Notes under the pieces: model-generated
Told to the model about the DNA's origin: nothing
The model's input: only the letters and a program-made list of their open reading frames with translations
Databases searched by the model: none
Shown here: positions 55,373 through 64,000 of the stretch, piece after piece
Layout: every line of letters begins with the position of its first letter
Numbering within the stretch: position 1 is the stretch's first letter
Position numbers and translations under genes: made by a program
DNA from: CAIVND01 sp035532075
GTDB lineage: Bacteria; Actinomycetota; Acidimicrobiia; Acidimicrobiales; Bog-793
DNA length: 64,000 bases
Reading direction: 5' to 3'
Assembly: GCA_035532075.1 (NCBI GenBank)
Contig: DATKRV010000098.1
Location: 1 to 64,000, forward strand

Positions 55373-56800
55373 TCAGTACCGGCTTTCCAGCTCTTGCTGA
55401 AGTGGACAACCACCGACACCAAGATCGAGATTCGCCCCCGGCAGGTGGCTGCGGCGCAGGTTACCTTCAAATATGTAGCGACCACTTTCGACCAGCAACA
55501 CCTTCGTCCTCAGCGAGATCGAGGCGCGCCTGTGCGATCCAGCCGCAACCCCAATAGTGCCCGTCGTCGCAGTCACCGTCAGGGTGAAGCTGAAGCTGGC
55601 CTGGTCGCCATAGGCATCGGAGGCGGTGCAGGTGATCGTGTGCGTGCCCGCTGCAAGCGTGCCCGAGATGGCGAGCACACCCGCGCTCAAGACGGACAGA
55701 CCGTCACTCGGTGTGCCAGCAAAGGTCACGGTTTCACTGCCACCAGATGCGTCGAGCGTCACCGTGTAAGTCGACGACCCCGTCGTCGTGACCGTGCCCG
55801 TCGTCGGGGTGACACCGATCGTCGTCGCAATCACCGTCAGGTCGGCCGCGGTAGATGGACCTACACCGTCATAGTTCGGGTCAGTTCCGGGAAGGTAGGT
55901 TGCCTCCGCTGTGTAGCTACCCACGTTTACTCCGCTAATGACGCAAATAGTGATCGCGCTACTCGTCGAGTCGCTGGCGAGCAGCGTTGAGTCAGCACTG
56001 CTAGGACTGCCCGGACCCGTGATGGTCCAACCCAACATGTCCGATGGAGTCGCTCCACCTTTCGGACCAGAGACTGTCGCAGTAAAGACCGCGCTCTGAC
56101 CCGGAGACGGAGTCGTACTTGGAGGGCTTACAGAGATCGACGGACTACCTTTGCCCACGTTGAAGGTCTGGATGACCTGGGTGGCAGCGGCATAGTCAAC
56201 CTTGCCGGAGTGACTGAAGTCCAACGTGCAGCTCCCCGCTCCCACAAAATTCACGACTCCCGAGGAGATGGTACAGACAAGCGGGGTCGAGGTGGTGACC
56301 ACAACCGAATCACCCGAGCTCGCCGTAGCCAATGGTGTATAACTCGCTCCACCGACCGTCGCGTTGCTCGGCGCGCTGGAAATGATGTCTATGGTGTTCG
56401 CCGCCTGCGCCACAGTAAGAGACTCGTCTGGCGACGTTGGACCCGCGAAGCCGCCGACCGCTGCAAAGACCACGGTGACTGATGAGTAACTGGCTGACGC
56501 GAGTTGCATCGCACCGCGCGAGCAGGTCCACGTCGCGTAGTTACTCGAGCCTGAGAAGATACCCGTGCTACAGAGCGTCGTCACGCCGTTCATGATCGCA
56601 ACGATTCCGCTTCCCTCGGTCCAGAGGCTCCCGAATCGGTTGAAACCGTGGCAGTGAAGACATCGAGGTTCTCTGTCCCGTACCTGACACGAGATGTCCC
56701 GACCGCGAGCGCCGTCGACGTCGGGACTAGCGCAGGGTCGACTGTGAGGCTCTCGGGACTCGAGGTCGAGCTACTTGTAGCCAAATGCCGTGTTCGACGA
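55373..56800 (-). pseudogene. Remnant of an Ig-like repeat surface protein
   Basis: The minus strand reads as a Ser/Thr/Gly-rich Ig-like repeat protein with modules such as FTATVSGPKGGATPS, YTAEATYLPGTDPNY and TYTVTLDASGGSETVTFAG. The first part lies in one frame (SPESLTVDPALVPTS, DVFTATVSTDSGASGP) and, after a frameshift near 56625, continues in another (GSGIVAIMNGVTTLCS onward). There is no signal peptide or start, and the C-terminal part after ATTGTIGVAAGSHRRAS turns into Arg-rich, non-repeat sequence, so both ends are lost. Intact homologues are large secreted adhesin-like proteins. Confidence 0.7.
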
Positions 56801-57007
56801 TGAGGGCTCACTCGGCGTGTAGGAGGAGATCGCATTCCGCCTGGACATCGGACTTTGACCAAGACCAGCGATCTGAGGGAAGACGAACCACATCCAGTGG
56901 CTTGTCCTTTGGCCGTGGCGCAACTCTTCGACGGCACGTCCGAAGGTGGCGCTGAGGTCCTGAGCCCTCACGAGGCGTTCGGGGTCATAGGGCCCGTTGA
57001 TCGGCAT
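56771..57007 (-). pseudogene. Truncated DUF1810 family gene
   Basis: MPINGPYDPERLVRAQDLSA, AVEELRHGQRTSHWMW and FVFPQIAGLGQSPMSRRNAISS match the first half of DUF1810 (calpastatin-like, about 140 residues in full). Right after ISS the match ends and 15 unrelated residues lead to a stop at 56771, inside the Ig-like remnant. The 3' half is gone, so this is a deletion or rearrangement junction near 56830. Confidence 0.72.
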
Positions 57008-57135
57008 CGCTTACATCACCCGTCGCCTGAACAAGCTGGCCGATAACGACAACTGTCCACGAACCGCGTGAACGGTCAGGAATAGGTCATCGAAAATACC
57101 TTCGAGAGCACCCCGTGAGACGCCCAGTGAGAAAC

Positions 57136-58614
57136 TTAGCGAACTGGAAGTGCAGCGGGAGCGCTGAGACCGGATCTCGATCGTCCAAATTCGGTCATCC
57201 CGGCGACAACCGCGCGCGTCGCATGTATGACAATCCCGAGCGAAACCATATTGTTGAGATGGCGCGAAAGGTCAATCGACACGATCGAGCGGGCGGCCAC
57301 CAAAATCGATCCAACACCGGGGATCGGAATAGATCCTCCCCTGGCAATCTCTTCAAAGGCCACCTCGGCAGGGCGATCTCCTGGATTTGCAACTGCCACG
57401 ACTCCACTCGCCACGCTGTCCGAGCGGACAGCACCAATCATCCAGACCTTTGCCGGAGCGACGTTGGGGGCGGTAACGGCGTAGCCCGTCGGAAGTGCGG
57501 CCGGAAGCTGGATCAGACGAACCTTCGCGACTGGACTGAATGAACGGTTGGCGGCGATCGCGCGGTCGACGATCAGCGATCCGCGTCCCGCGACGGAGAC
57601 CGAGCCCGCTTGAAGCCCAGCAATACTCGGTCTCGGAGCGACATAGCGCAGATTCGCACCGGCTCCAACGAACACGGTCGATACTCCCTCGGCGCCATCT
57701 CCGAGAAGAGTGATCCGCACACGCTCTCCGTGCGCGGTCGGGTTATAGAGAGAGAAGACCTGTTCGATGGACGGTGCGACCACCACCGGAGCAAACCACC
57801 AGGTGCCGAGGGGGACCTGGGAACCGAGGACAATGGATCGGGTGAGCAGTTGATTCGCGACCTTGAAATGCAGCGCACCGACCGCTATCCGGCCACTCAC
57901 GATCGTCACGGCAAGAGCCATCGCGTTGCGTTGCGGAAGCGCGTGGCCAGCAAAGAGCACGACGTCTTGTCCCGGTTCGATCGGCACGCTCGAGAACGCA
58001 CCCGGCAAGAAGGAGTTCGCGCCAACAATGAAGCGAACATCCGCAACCGCTGGAGTTGCACCCGGATTGAACAGCGAGATCGCCATGTTCGCCGAGCCCG
58101 CCGTCGATCCGGTGCCGAAGAAGGCGCTTGACGCGGTATGAGTGGTACACGGAGACGTTGTGATTCCCGTCGGGGTCACGACGACCTCGTACACACCGAC
58201 ACCGCGTCCTTCGACCACAACGCTTGCCGCCCCGTAGGTGGCAAGTTTCGAGCCGGGAAGCACAATCGTCTGGTTCGCCAACCCAGATAACGCGTAGGAA
58301 TGGAGCTCGCTCAACCCGGAGTTGGCCGCGATGTGCACCTGGAGGTGAACCGGCTGGACCGAAAGATTGACGACCTCGATCGACGACTGTTCTCCTCGGT
58401 GCCCGATCGGGAGAGGTCCCGGGCAGTACCAGGCACTCGAAGAGGCATGCGAGCCGAGCGCGACCGCCGAGGTCGCCGCCTGCGCACCCTCGATCCCTGC
58501 GAGGTCGTGACGCTTGACGGCAAAATTGAGTACGCCCGCTCCGGCGAAGACGATCACGAAGCCACCGACGATCAGGCGACGACGCAACGTCGAGACCTCT
58601 CCCTTTCGACTCAC
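57136..58614 (-). CDS. DUF5719 family envelope protein
   Basis: 492 residues: a basic N-terminus, one membrane helix (RRLIVGGFVIVFAGAGVLNFAV), then a secreted beta-rich region with repeated VFSLYNPTAHGERVRITLLG-like modules. This is the DUF5719 plan; in actinobacteria such genes follow a giant GT2 gene, as here. Its GTG overlaps the GT2 stop by four bases (GTGA), implying coupled synthesis. A role in envelope polysaccharide is inferred from that pairing. Confidence 0.82.
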   Translation of the reverse strand: MSRKGEVSTLRRRLIVGGFVIVFAGAGVLNFAVKRHDLAGIEGAQAATSAVALGSHASSSAWYCPGPLPIGHRGEQSSIEVVNLSVQPVHLQVHIAANSGLSELHSYALSGLANQTIVLPGSKLATYGAASVVVEGRGVGVYEVVVTPTGITTSPCTTHTASSAFFGTGSTAGSANMAISLFNPGATPAVADVRFIVGANSFLPGAFSSVPIEPGQDVVLFAGHALPQRNAMALAVTIVSGRIAVGALHFKVANQLLTRSIVLGSQVPLGTWWFAPVVVAPSIEQVFSLYNPTAHGERVRITLLGDGAEGVSTVFVGAGANLRYVAPRPSIAGLQAGSVSVAGRGSLIVDRAIAANRSFSPVAKVRLIQLPAALPTGYAVTAPNVAPAKVWMIGAVRSDSVASGVVAVANPGDRPAEVAFEEIARGGSIPIPGVGSILVAARSIVSIDLSRHLNNMVSLGIVIHATRAVVAGMTEFGRSRSGLSAPAALPVR

Positions 58615-61607
58615 GCCATCACCTCGTCAGAGGGGATCCGTGAGGCTTCCCCGTCTCGATCCTCTCCCTCAAGGTTCTCTCGCGCTCCATCGCGATCCTT
58701 GGTGCGCGCGCGACGGCGAGCGGTCTGACGGATGCGGCGCTCGCGAAGACCGATGCGCGCGAGCAACAGCCAGAAGAGAATTTCGACGATGACCGCAACA
58801 AGATGCACCCAGCTCGGGAGTCCACCCGGCGTCGTGGTCTTCCTCAGCCGGACCGTATTCTCGAAGACGAGCAAGCCCCCCTCGCTCGGCAGCTGGTGGA
58901 GGTCGTGTTGGTTTGACAGCGCGTCGAGCAGCATCTGCGGAGCCGGAGCGCTCTCGACGCTCTGGATGCCGAGTAACTCTGGTGCGACATAGTTCGGCAC
59001 AATGAGGTATCGGATGTTCTGGGAGGCGAGCAGGGTCCCGAGCGTGACCGTTGAGCCGTTCTCGGCACCGGTGATCTCGCGCACGATCGCGTTGGCGGTG
59101 CCGATGTGCGTGCTCGGCCAGATCGAAGTCGCAATCGGGAGGCCGCCCATCGTGATTCCAAACGCGAGACCCGGAGTGATCTGCCAGCTTGTGAGCGGAA
59201 GTGCAGAAGGATTTCCGAGCCAGAGGACGCGCGAGGCTCCACCTGTCGACTGGAGCTGCGACCGATGAACATTGGAGCCGGCGGTGACGCGTGGGGTAAT
59301 CCAGGAGAGCATCGTGTCGTAACCAGTCGCCGGCACATTGAAGCGGCCGTTGAGCGTCGAGCCGAGAACGGGCACGACGCCCGCTATGCCGACAAGGGCA
59401 AAGAGTGCGGTCGCAATGTGGCGCAGTCCAAAGGTCGTGTTGCGCAGATCCTCGATCACCGTCGATGCACCGAATCCGATCAACAGGGCAACCACGACGG
59501 CAAAGGGCGCGATCAGCACACGCGAGGCTCCGAAGCCCTGCCCGAGCCAACCCTGGCCGCCGAGCCAGGCGAGCGCGAGCGAAGTGAGGCCAAGTGTCCA
59601 GAGGCGAACTCCCCACGCAAAGCGCACCGATCTTCCGGCAATCAGCACATAGGTCGCCGCCGCGGCAAGCCCGAGGCTCAAAAAGCCCCCACCGACTGGG
59701 CCAAGATTCAACCGGACGAGGCTCGACAACGCCGGAGCGTGCACCGCATCGACGACCGCTCCCGTGAGCGCGCCAAAGTTCACTCCCGTCTGGAAGAACG
59801 TCAGCGACCAGGGAAGAAGGGCAACGAGCGCCAGCGCGGTCGCTCCGAATGCGACTGCAAGCGGGCGCAACCTCGTCTCGCGCTGGGAGACAACGAGACT
59901 GCCGAGAGTCAATCCGACGGCCATCAACGGCGTGAGCAGCAACAGAGTCGGCTCGAACGCGCCGGTAAGGGTCAGTAGGATCCCCAGGCTCAAGATGTCG
60001 GTCAGGGTCTCGCGCGACCGTACCCGCGTGCGATGCGTGACGAAGGGGACCTGACCACTCGCATACATAATGCGCGAAAGCAGATACGGCGTCGCGCCGT
60101 ACGCGACGAGTCCTCCGATGTCGCCCCTCGCGATGTCATTCCAGGCAAGCGGAAGATACAGGTAGGCAAGCACGCCGATCGCCCGGGCGATTGCCGGGCC
60201 GAAGGGACGCACCAGTCTCACCATGCCGATTCCTCCGGCGACGATGCATGCCAGCAGGCCAAGCTTGAGCAAGACTCCCATCGCACCGAAGACGACGAAT
60301 CCGCTCGCCCCGAGCAGCAAGAGCGCCGGAGTCACCGGTCCGAGTGCTTGGGTGCCCGCGTTGGTTGAACCATGCAAGAAGTGCGTGATCAGCGCCGTCG
60401 TGCTCGGCAGCGGGAGGTACTGACCGATCAGGGGAAGATGCGTCGTGAACAACGATCGTCCACCGATCACAAGGATCAGCGCGGCGATCCACATCGTGTT
60501 GGTCACATAACGCTGACGGACATCTCCCCCACGTTCAGCAAGCTCGCCCTGCCAGCGAGAGAGGACATCGCGATTGGTACTCCACCTTTCACCAAGCTGC
60601 GCAATCCCCGGTCGAAAGAACCGCGAGATCCTCGAGGTGCGACTGCTCATGTATTCCGAAACCTTGTGATCCGAAACCCGTCGGGTCGCATGCACCTCGC
60701 GTCTGCGCGCCCTGAGGTGTTGATCCTTGGCAAGATTCCATCGCCACGCGGAAATCACCTCGCGCGCTCGACGACGGTGTCCGACAACAAGAAAGTAGAG
60801 CGACTCCAGCACCGACCACAGCAAAAGTTCCGAGGCGCGCAGCACGAAATGCGTGTGTTCGTAGTTCTTGAGCACGCTGCGAAGCTCATGACGCCACTGG
60901 AGCGCGCGCGCCGCCGGAAGGAGCCGCTGGCGGCTCGAGGCTGCCTCAAGGTGGCCCACCTCGGCGAACGGCGTGACGAGGACACGGGCGCCAACGATAT
61001 GTGCCCTCCAGCACAGGTCAACATCCTCTCCGAACATCGTGATCTCCGGGTCGAAACCACCGAGCATCTCGAGCAGGTCGGCCCGCACCAGCGTCGCCCC
61101 ACCGGGAATTGCAAAGACCTCGCGTGTCTCGTCGTGCTGGGCTTGGTCGAACTCGCGGTGCTCGACGCGGCGCACCGGAGCTCCGAACCGGTCGACACCG
61201 AGCCCGAACTGCAGAATCAGATCAGGTTCACGCACATCGACGAGTTTGGGACCGACGATGCCCGCATTCGAGCGGAATGACTCCTCGACCATTCGGCGGA
61301 GCGCGTCGGGGGCGAGGACGACGTCGTCATGACAGATCAGGTAGTACGCCGCGCCCTGGACAAGACCGAGTACCGCGTTTGCTCCAGGGCCAAAACCGGG
61401 ATTGACCTCAAGACGCTGGAGGTAGATTGAATCTGCGACGCCAGCGACTCGGGGCGCGAGTGGCTCCGCGCTCGCCGCGTCAACGACAAGCGCAACAAGA
61501 TTGGGGTAATCCTGAGCGATGAGCGAGAGCAGGCACTCTTCGAACCACGGGCCGGGATCGTGCGCTACGACGACCGCGACAACCGGTGGTATCAGCTCCT
61601 CCGGCAT
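58611..61607 (-). CDS. Large membrane-bound family 2 glycosyltransferase
   Basis: 998 residues. The N-terminal GT2 domain (about 8-235) has VVVAHDPGPWFEECLLSL, the NPGFGPGANAVL loop, YLICHDDVVL (metal-binding Asp pair) and FGEDVDLCWRAH. From about residue 370 a dozen or more membrane helices alternate with extracytoplasmic loops, and the last 40 residues are highly charged. Such proteins build actinobacterial cell-wall glycans. It is followed by DUF5719 with a 4-base overlap. Confidence 0.88.
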   Translation of the reverse strand: MPEELIPPVVAVVVAHDPGPWFEECLLSLIAQDYPNLVALVVDAASAEPLAPRVAGVADSIYLQRLEVNPGFGPGANAVLGLVQGAAYYLICHDDVVLAPDALRRMVEESFRSNAGIVGPKLVDVREPDLILQFGLGVDRFGAPVRRVEHREFDQAQHDETREVFAIPGGATLVRADLLEMLGGFDPEITMFGEDVDLCWRAHIVGARVLVTPFAEVGHLEAASSRQRLLPAARALQWRHELRSVLKNYEHTHFVLRASELLLWSVLESLYFLVVGHRRRAREVISAWRWNLAKDQHLRARRREVHATRRVSDHKVSEYMSSRTSRISRFFRPGIAQLGERWSTNRDVLSRWQGELAERGGDVRQRYVTNTMWIAALILVIGGRSLFTTHLPLIGQYLPLPSTTALITHFLHGSTNAGTQALGPVTPALLLLGASGFVVFGAMGVLLKLGLLACIVAGGIGMVRLVRPFGPAIARAIGVLAYLYLPLAWNDIARGDIGGLVAYGATPYLLSRIMYASGQVPFVTHRTRVRSRETLTDILSLGILLTLTGAFEPTLLLLTPLMAVGLTLGSLVVSQRETRLRPLAVAFGATALALVALLPWSLTFFQTGVNFGALTGAVVDAVHAPALSSLVRLNLGPVGGGFLSLGLAAAATYVLIAGRSVRFAWGVRLWTLGLTSLALAWLGGQGWLGQGFGASRVLIAPFAVVVALLIGFGASTVIEDLRNTTFGLRHIATALFALVGIAGVVPVLGSTLNGRFNVPATGYDTMLSWITPRVTAGSNVHRSQLQSTGGASRVLWLGNPSALPLTSWQITPGLAFGITMGGLPIATSIWPSTHIGTANAIVREITGAENGSTVTLGTLLASQNIRYLIVPNYVAPELLGIQSVESAPAPQMLLDALSNQHDLHQLPSEGGLLVFENTVRLRKTTTPGGLPSWVHLVAVIVEILFWLLLARIGLRERRIRQTARRRARTKDRDGARENLEGEDRDGEASRIPSDEVMA

Positions 61608-61722
61608 GCAACGACGCTAGCGTATCGGGCCGCAATCCGGATGAAGAGGTAGGCCAACTCGCAATTGAGCCGGGGAATCGGCCCGAGAAAGGCTCGAAGA
61701 AGGGGCCGTTGGACCCTCGTGC

Positions 61723-62619
61723 TCAGGTCGGGGCGAGCCGTTCCCTCCAGTTGTCGAGGACATCGTCGACGGTCGCGTCGAGCCCGACCTCGGGGCGCCA
61801 CCCCGTCAGCCGCTCAAGCTTGGCCGCGCTGCCGATGATCCGTTCGACGTCGACCGGACGGAACAGAGTCTCGTCGACGTGCCACTCGATCTCGACCGCC
61901 GCCCGCGTGCGCAAAGCGTCGAAGATTTCGGACACGGACCGGGTATATCCCGAACAGACGTTGTAGGCCTCACCCGGAACGCCAGCGATCGCGAGCATGC
62001 GATAGGCGCGCACAACGTCGCGTACGTCAGTGAAATCGCGCTCCGCGCTGAGGTTGCCGACACGCACCGAGTGGTCGCCGCTCATCTCTGCCTCGACAAC
62101 ACGCTTGGCAAGTGCCGAGACGACAAAAAACTCTGCCTGGCCCGGACCGATGTGATTGAACGGCCGGACTCGAACCACGCCGGTATCGCGTCCAAGATAT
62201 GCCTGGAGACCACAGATCTCCGCCGCCACCTTGCTCGCGGCATAGGGAGTCACCGGCAAAAACGGTGCGCTTTCGTCGATCACCGCACCATTGCCTGCTC
62301 CATACACCTCGGCCGAACTGACGAGGACGACCCTTGGCGTCGGGTCGATCTTTCGCGCCGCCTCGAGAAGTTCAATCGTTCCGAGCACATTCACCCGGAA
62401 GGTCTCGGACGGCTCCTCCCATGAACGCCCGACATGGGTGAGCGCCGCGAGGTGGTAGATCACCTCCGGAGCTGCCTCGGTGATCAGGTGTTCGACGATC
62501 CCGGGAAGGGCAATATCGATCTCGTCAGGAAGTGCCGCGACCTCGTCACCCATCTCTTCGAGATGGGCGCGCAACCAACCACCGACAAAACCCGACGCGC
62601 CGGTAATGAATGCTCTCAC
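61723..62619 (-). CDS. NAD-dependent sugar-nucleotide epimerase/dehydratase
   Basis: 298 residues, extended SDR: ITGASGFVGGWL binds NAD(P), YHLAALTHVGRSWEEP is the GDP-mannose-type segment, VSSAEVYG precedes the catalytic PYAASKVAAE (Tyr and Lys), and VRPFNHIGPGQ follows. It resembles GDP-mannose 4,6-dehydratases and GDP-4-keto-6-deoxymannose reductases (Rmd), so a GDP-deoxyhexose is a likely product; the exact step is uncertain. GTG start, 9 bases after the GT4 stop. Confidence 0.85.
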   Translation of the reverse strand: MRAFITGASGFVGGWLRAHLEEMGDEVAALPDEIDIALPGIVEHLITEAAPEVIYHLAALTHVGRSWEEPSETFRVNVLGTIELLEAARKIDPTPRVVLVSSAEVYGAGNGAVIDESAPFLPVTPYAASKVAAEICGLQAYLGRDTGVVRVRPFNHIGPGQAEFFVVSALAKRVVEAEMSGDHSVRVGNLSAERDFTDVRDVVRAYRMLAIAGVPGEAYNVCSGYTRSVSEIFDALRTRAAVEIEWHVDETLFRPVDVERIIGSAAKLERLTGWRPEVGLDATVDDVLDNWRERLAPT

Positions 62620-62628
62620 CTCGCCAGC

Positions 62629-63786
62629 CTAGCGATCGAGCGCCCGGCGATAGGCCTCGACATGCAGCTCGGCAGATCGCGCCCAGGTGAACTCGCGTGC
62701 GCGCATGATTCCCAGCTCTCGACGCGCGTTCACCGTGGAACCACCGGCGATGATCTCGAGCAATGCCTCTGCAAGTGCCGTAACGTCATCGGGTTCCACA
62801 TATGTCGCCGCATCCCCCGCGATCTCTGCCATGACCGACCGTTCAGTCGTGACGAGTGGCGCTCCGCAGGCGAGAGCTTCGAGCGCGGGGAGTCCGAAAC
62901 CCTCCTCGATCGAGGGATAGGCAACAACGACTGCACGACGCAACAGCGGAGCAACCGCCGCACCGCGGATATAGCCGAGCTGTATGATCCGATCCGCGTA
63001 GCGCGACTCACCGATGGCTCGCATGAGTTCGTCTCGACCCCAGGCGAGCTGTCCGGCAAGCACGAGCGAGAGATCGCGGTGTCGCGCAGCGATCAAGTCA
63101 AAGGCGCGGATCAGATTCGGAATGTTCTTTCTCGGTTCCAGGGTACCGACATGGACGAGGTAGGGCGCATGGATTCCCAGCGTCTGGATGATCCCGTCGT
63201 CGCGTACCGGGTCGTCCCCGCGGTGGAAACGCGCGTGGTCGACGCCGTGGGTGATCACCCGCACCTCCGCCGCCGGATGGAAGTGCTCTTCGAAGCGCTC
63301 CGCGGTGTGCCGACTGACGCAGATGATCACTGCGGCGTGCGCGGCGCTGTATTTCATCGCCCTTCGAAACAGCGCCACCTTCGAACGCTCGTGCCACTCG
63401 GGGTGCTCGACAAAGGTGAGATCGTGCACCGTCACGACCGCGGGGACCAAGAGCGCGCGCGGCATCTGATAGTGCGGACCATGGAAGACCTCGAGCTCGG
63501 GCTGGACTCGTCTCGCCTCTCGACCGAGCCCGAACTCTGCGTAGACCAGCCGGAGAGGCCGCGATCTCGGCGCGTTCGCGACGATCCTGAGCGACTCAAG
63601 GTGATGCGTCCGGAGCCGATCCCAGCGGGCCCGATCTGCACGACGGGAAAAGAGCGTCGTGGTGACGTCGCTGCGATCTGCGAGCGCGCGCGCGATCTCG
63701 ATGCTGTAGCGACCCGCGCCGACCGGATCGCTTGGAACAGCAGTGACATCGAGACCGATTTGGAGGGGCCGGGCATGCTCGCTCAT
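62629..63786 (-). CDS. Glycosyltransferase family 4
   Basis: 385 residues from the ATG at 63786, overlapping the upstream glycosyltransferase stop (ATGA). GVDHARFHRGDD, LVHVGTLEPRKNIPNLIRAF and the donor-site EGFGLPALEALACGAPLVTT (Glu-x7-Glu) are GT4 signatures. It is a retaining sugar transferase, probably mannosyl or rhamnosyl in a surface glycan given the epimerase next door. Confidence 0.92.
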   Translation of the reverse strand: MSEHARPLQIGLDVTAVPSDPVGAGRYSIEIARALADRSDVTTTLFSRRADRARWDRLRTHHLESLRIVANAPRSRPLRLVYAEFGLGREARRVQPELEVFHGPHYQMPRALLVPAVVTVHDLTFVEHPEWHERSKVALFRRAMKYSAAHAAVIICVSRHTAERFEEHFHPAAEVRVITHGVDHARFHRGDDPVRDDGIIQTLGIHAPYLVHVGTLEPRKNIPNLIRAFDLIAARHRDLSLVLAGQLAWGRDELMRAIGESRYADRIIQLGYIRGAAVAPLLRRAVVVAYPSIEEGFGLPALEALACGAPLVTTERSVMAEIAGDAATYVEPDDVTALAEALLEIIAGGSTVNARRELGIMRAREFTWARSAELHVEAYRRALDR

Positions 63787-64000
63787 CGCACACCGAGCTC
63801 GTTCCACACGCGCAGATGCTCCTCGGCCGTCCGTGCCCAGGTCAACTTCTCGCTATACTCGCGGCCCTCGCTCTGCAGGCGCGCGCGAAGCGCCCCGTCG
63901 GTCGTACAGACGACCAACCCCTCGGCGATCTCGTTCACATCGAGCGGATCGACCAGAAAGGCACCGGTCGCTGCAGATGGCACCGCGCTCGACAGCACGA
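63783..64000 (-). CDS. Glycosyltransferase family 4 (partial, C-terminal end)
   Basis: Only the last about 72 residues are in the window; the 5' part lies beyond 64000. SSAVPSAATGAFLVDPLDVNEIAEG and REYSEKLTWARTAEEHLRVW match the end of GT4 proteins like its neighbour, which overlaps its stop by four bases. Confidence 0.8.
   Translation of the reverse strand, partial: VLSSAVPSAATGAFLVDPLDVNEIAEGLVVCTTDGALRARLQSEGREYSEKLTWARTAEEHLRVWNELGVR

Overview
The window reads as a chromosomal stretch of a fairly high-GC, DAP-type actinobacterium. Reasons: a compact division and cell-wall (dcw) cluster with SepF, YggT and DivIVA and no ftsA; a lexA / LysM protein / nrdR neighbourhood like the mycobacterial lexA-Rv2719c-nrdR arrangement; DUF3040, DUF5719 and FtsL families typical of the phylum; and a eukaryote-like IleRS. 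A deep-branching class such as Acidimicrobiia is my best guess, but this is inference and no rRNA is present to confirm it.

Layout. 1-4 kb: the 3' part of a Rieske oxygenase faces a minus-strand operon of aldo/keto reductase, class II aldolase and DUF3500 protein, probably catabolic. 4-9 kb: housekeeping genes (zinc-ribbon protein, inositol-phosphatase family, PepA, cobalamin adenosyltransferase, Rrf2 regulator). 9.1-10.3 kb has no intact gene but seems to hold a decayed coiled-coil gene, followed by a shortened sigma-70 factor. 11-14 kb: rluD, lspA and a DksA-type protein with a histone-H1-like tail, then DUF167 and, on the other strand, ileS.

17.3-35.4 kb is the dcw cluster, read on the minus strand from mraZ: mraZ, rsmH, ftsL, ftsI, murE, mraY, murD, ftsW, murG, murC, murB, ftsQ, ftsZ, pgeF, yggS, sepF, yggT, divIVA. 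Most junctions overlap by a few bases. murF and ftsA are missing from it. A 26-bp perfect inverted repeat covers the rsmH ribosome binding site and start codon, and a strong hairpin separates ftsQ from ftsZ.

35.7-42.2 kb: a lipoate-ligase-like gene, an HNH protein, two small membrane-type genes, and an SOS module: four LexA boxes lie between lexA and a divergent LysM gene that heads a run LysM, nrdR, PIG-L deacetylase, dinB. 42.2-47.8 kb: miaA, dapF, hflX, dapC, dapE, which supplies meso-DAP for the MurE encoded nearby. 48-53 kb: a Trm112-like protein, phosphomannomutase, a CPBP protease and ftsH.

53-57.1 kb is an accessory patch of somewhat lower GC: a secreted fibronectin-III-like protein, a decayed ISL3-type transposase, a decayed Ig-like repeat gene, and a DUF1810 gene cut short at its junction with the Ig-like remnant. 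57.1-64 kb: cell-surface polysaccharide genes (DUF5719 protein, giant membrane GT2, a sugar-nucleotide epimerase and two GT4 glycosyltransferases). I found no rRNA, tRNA, CRISPR array or intact mobile element.
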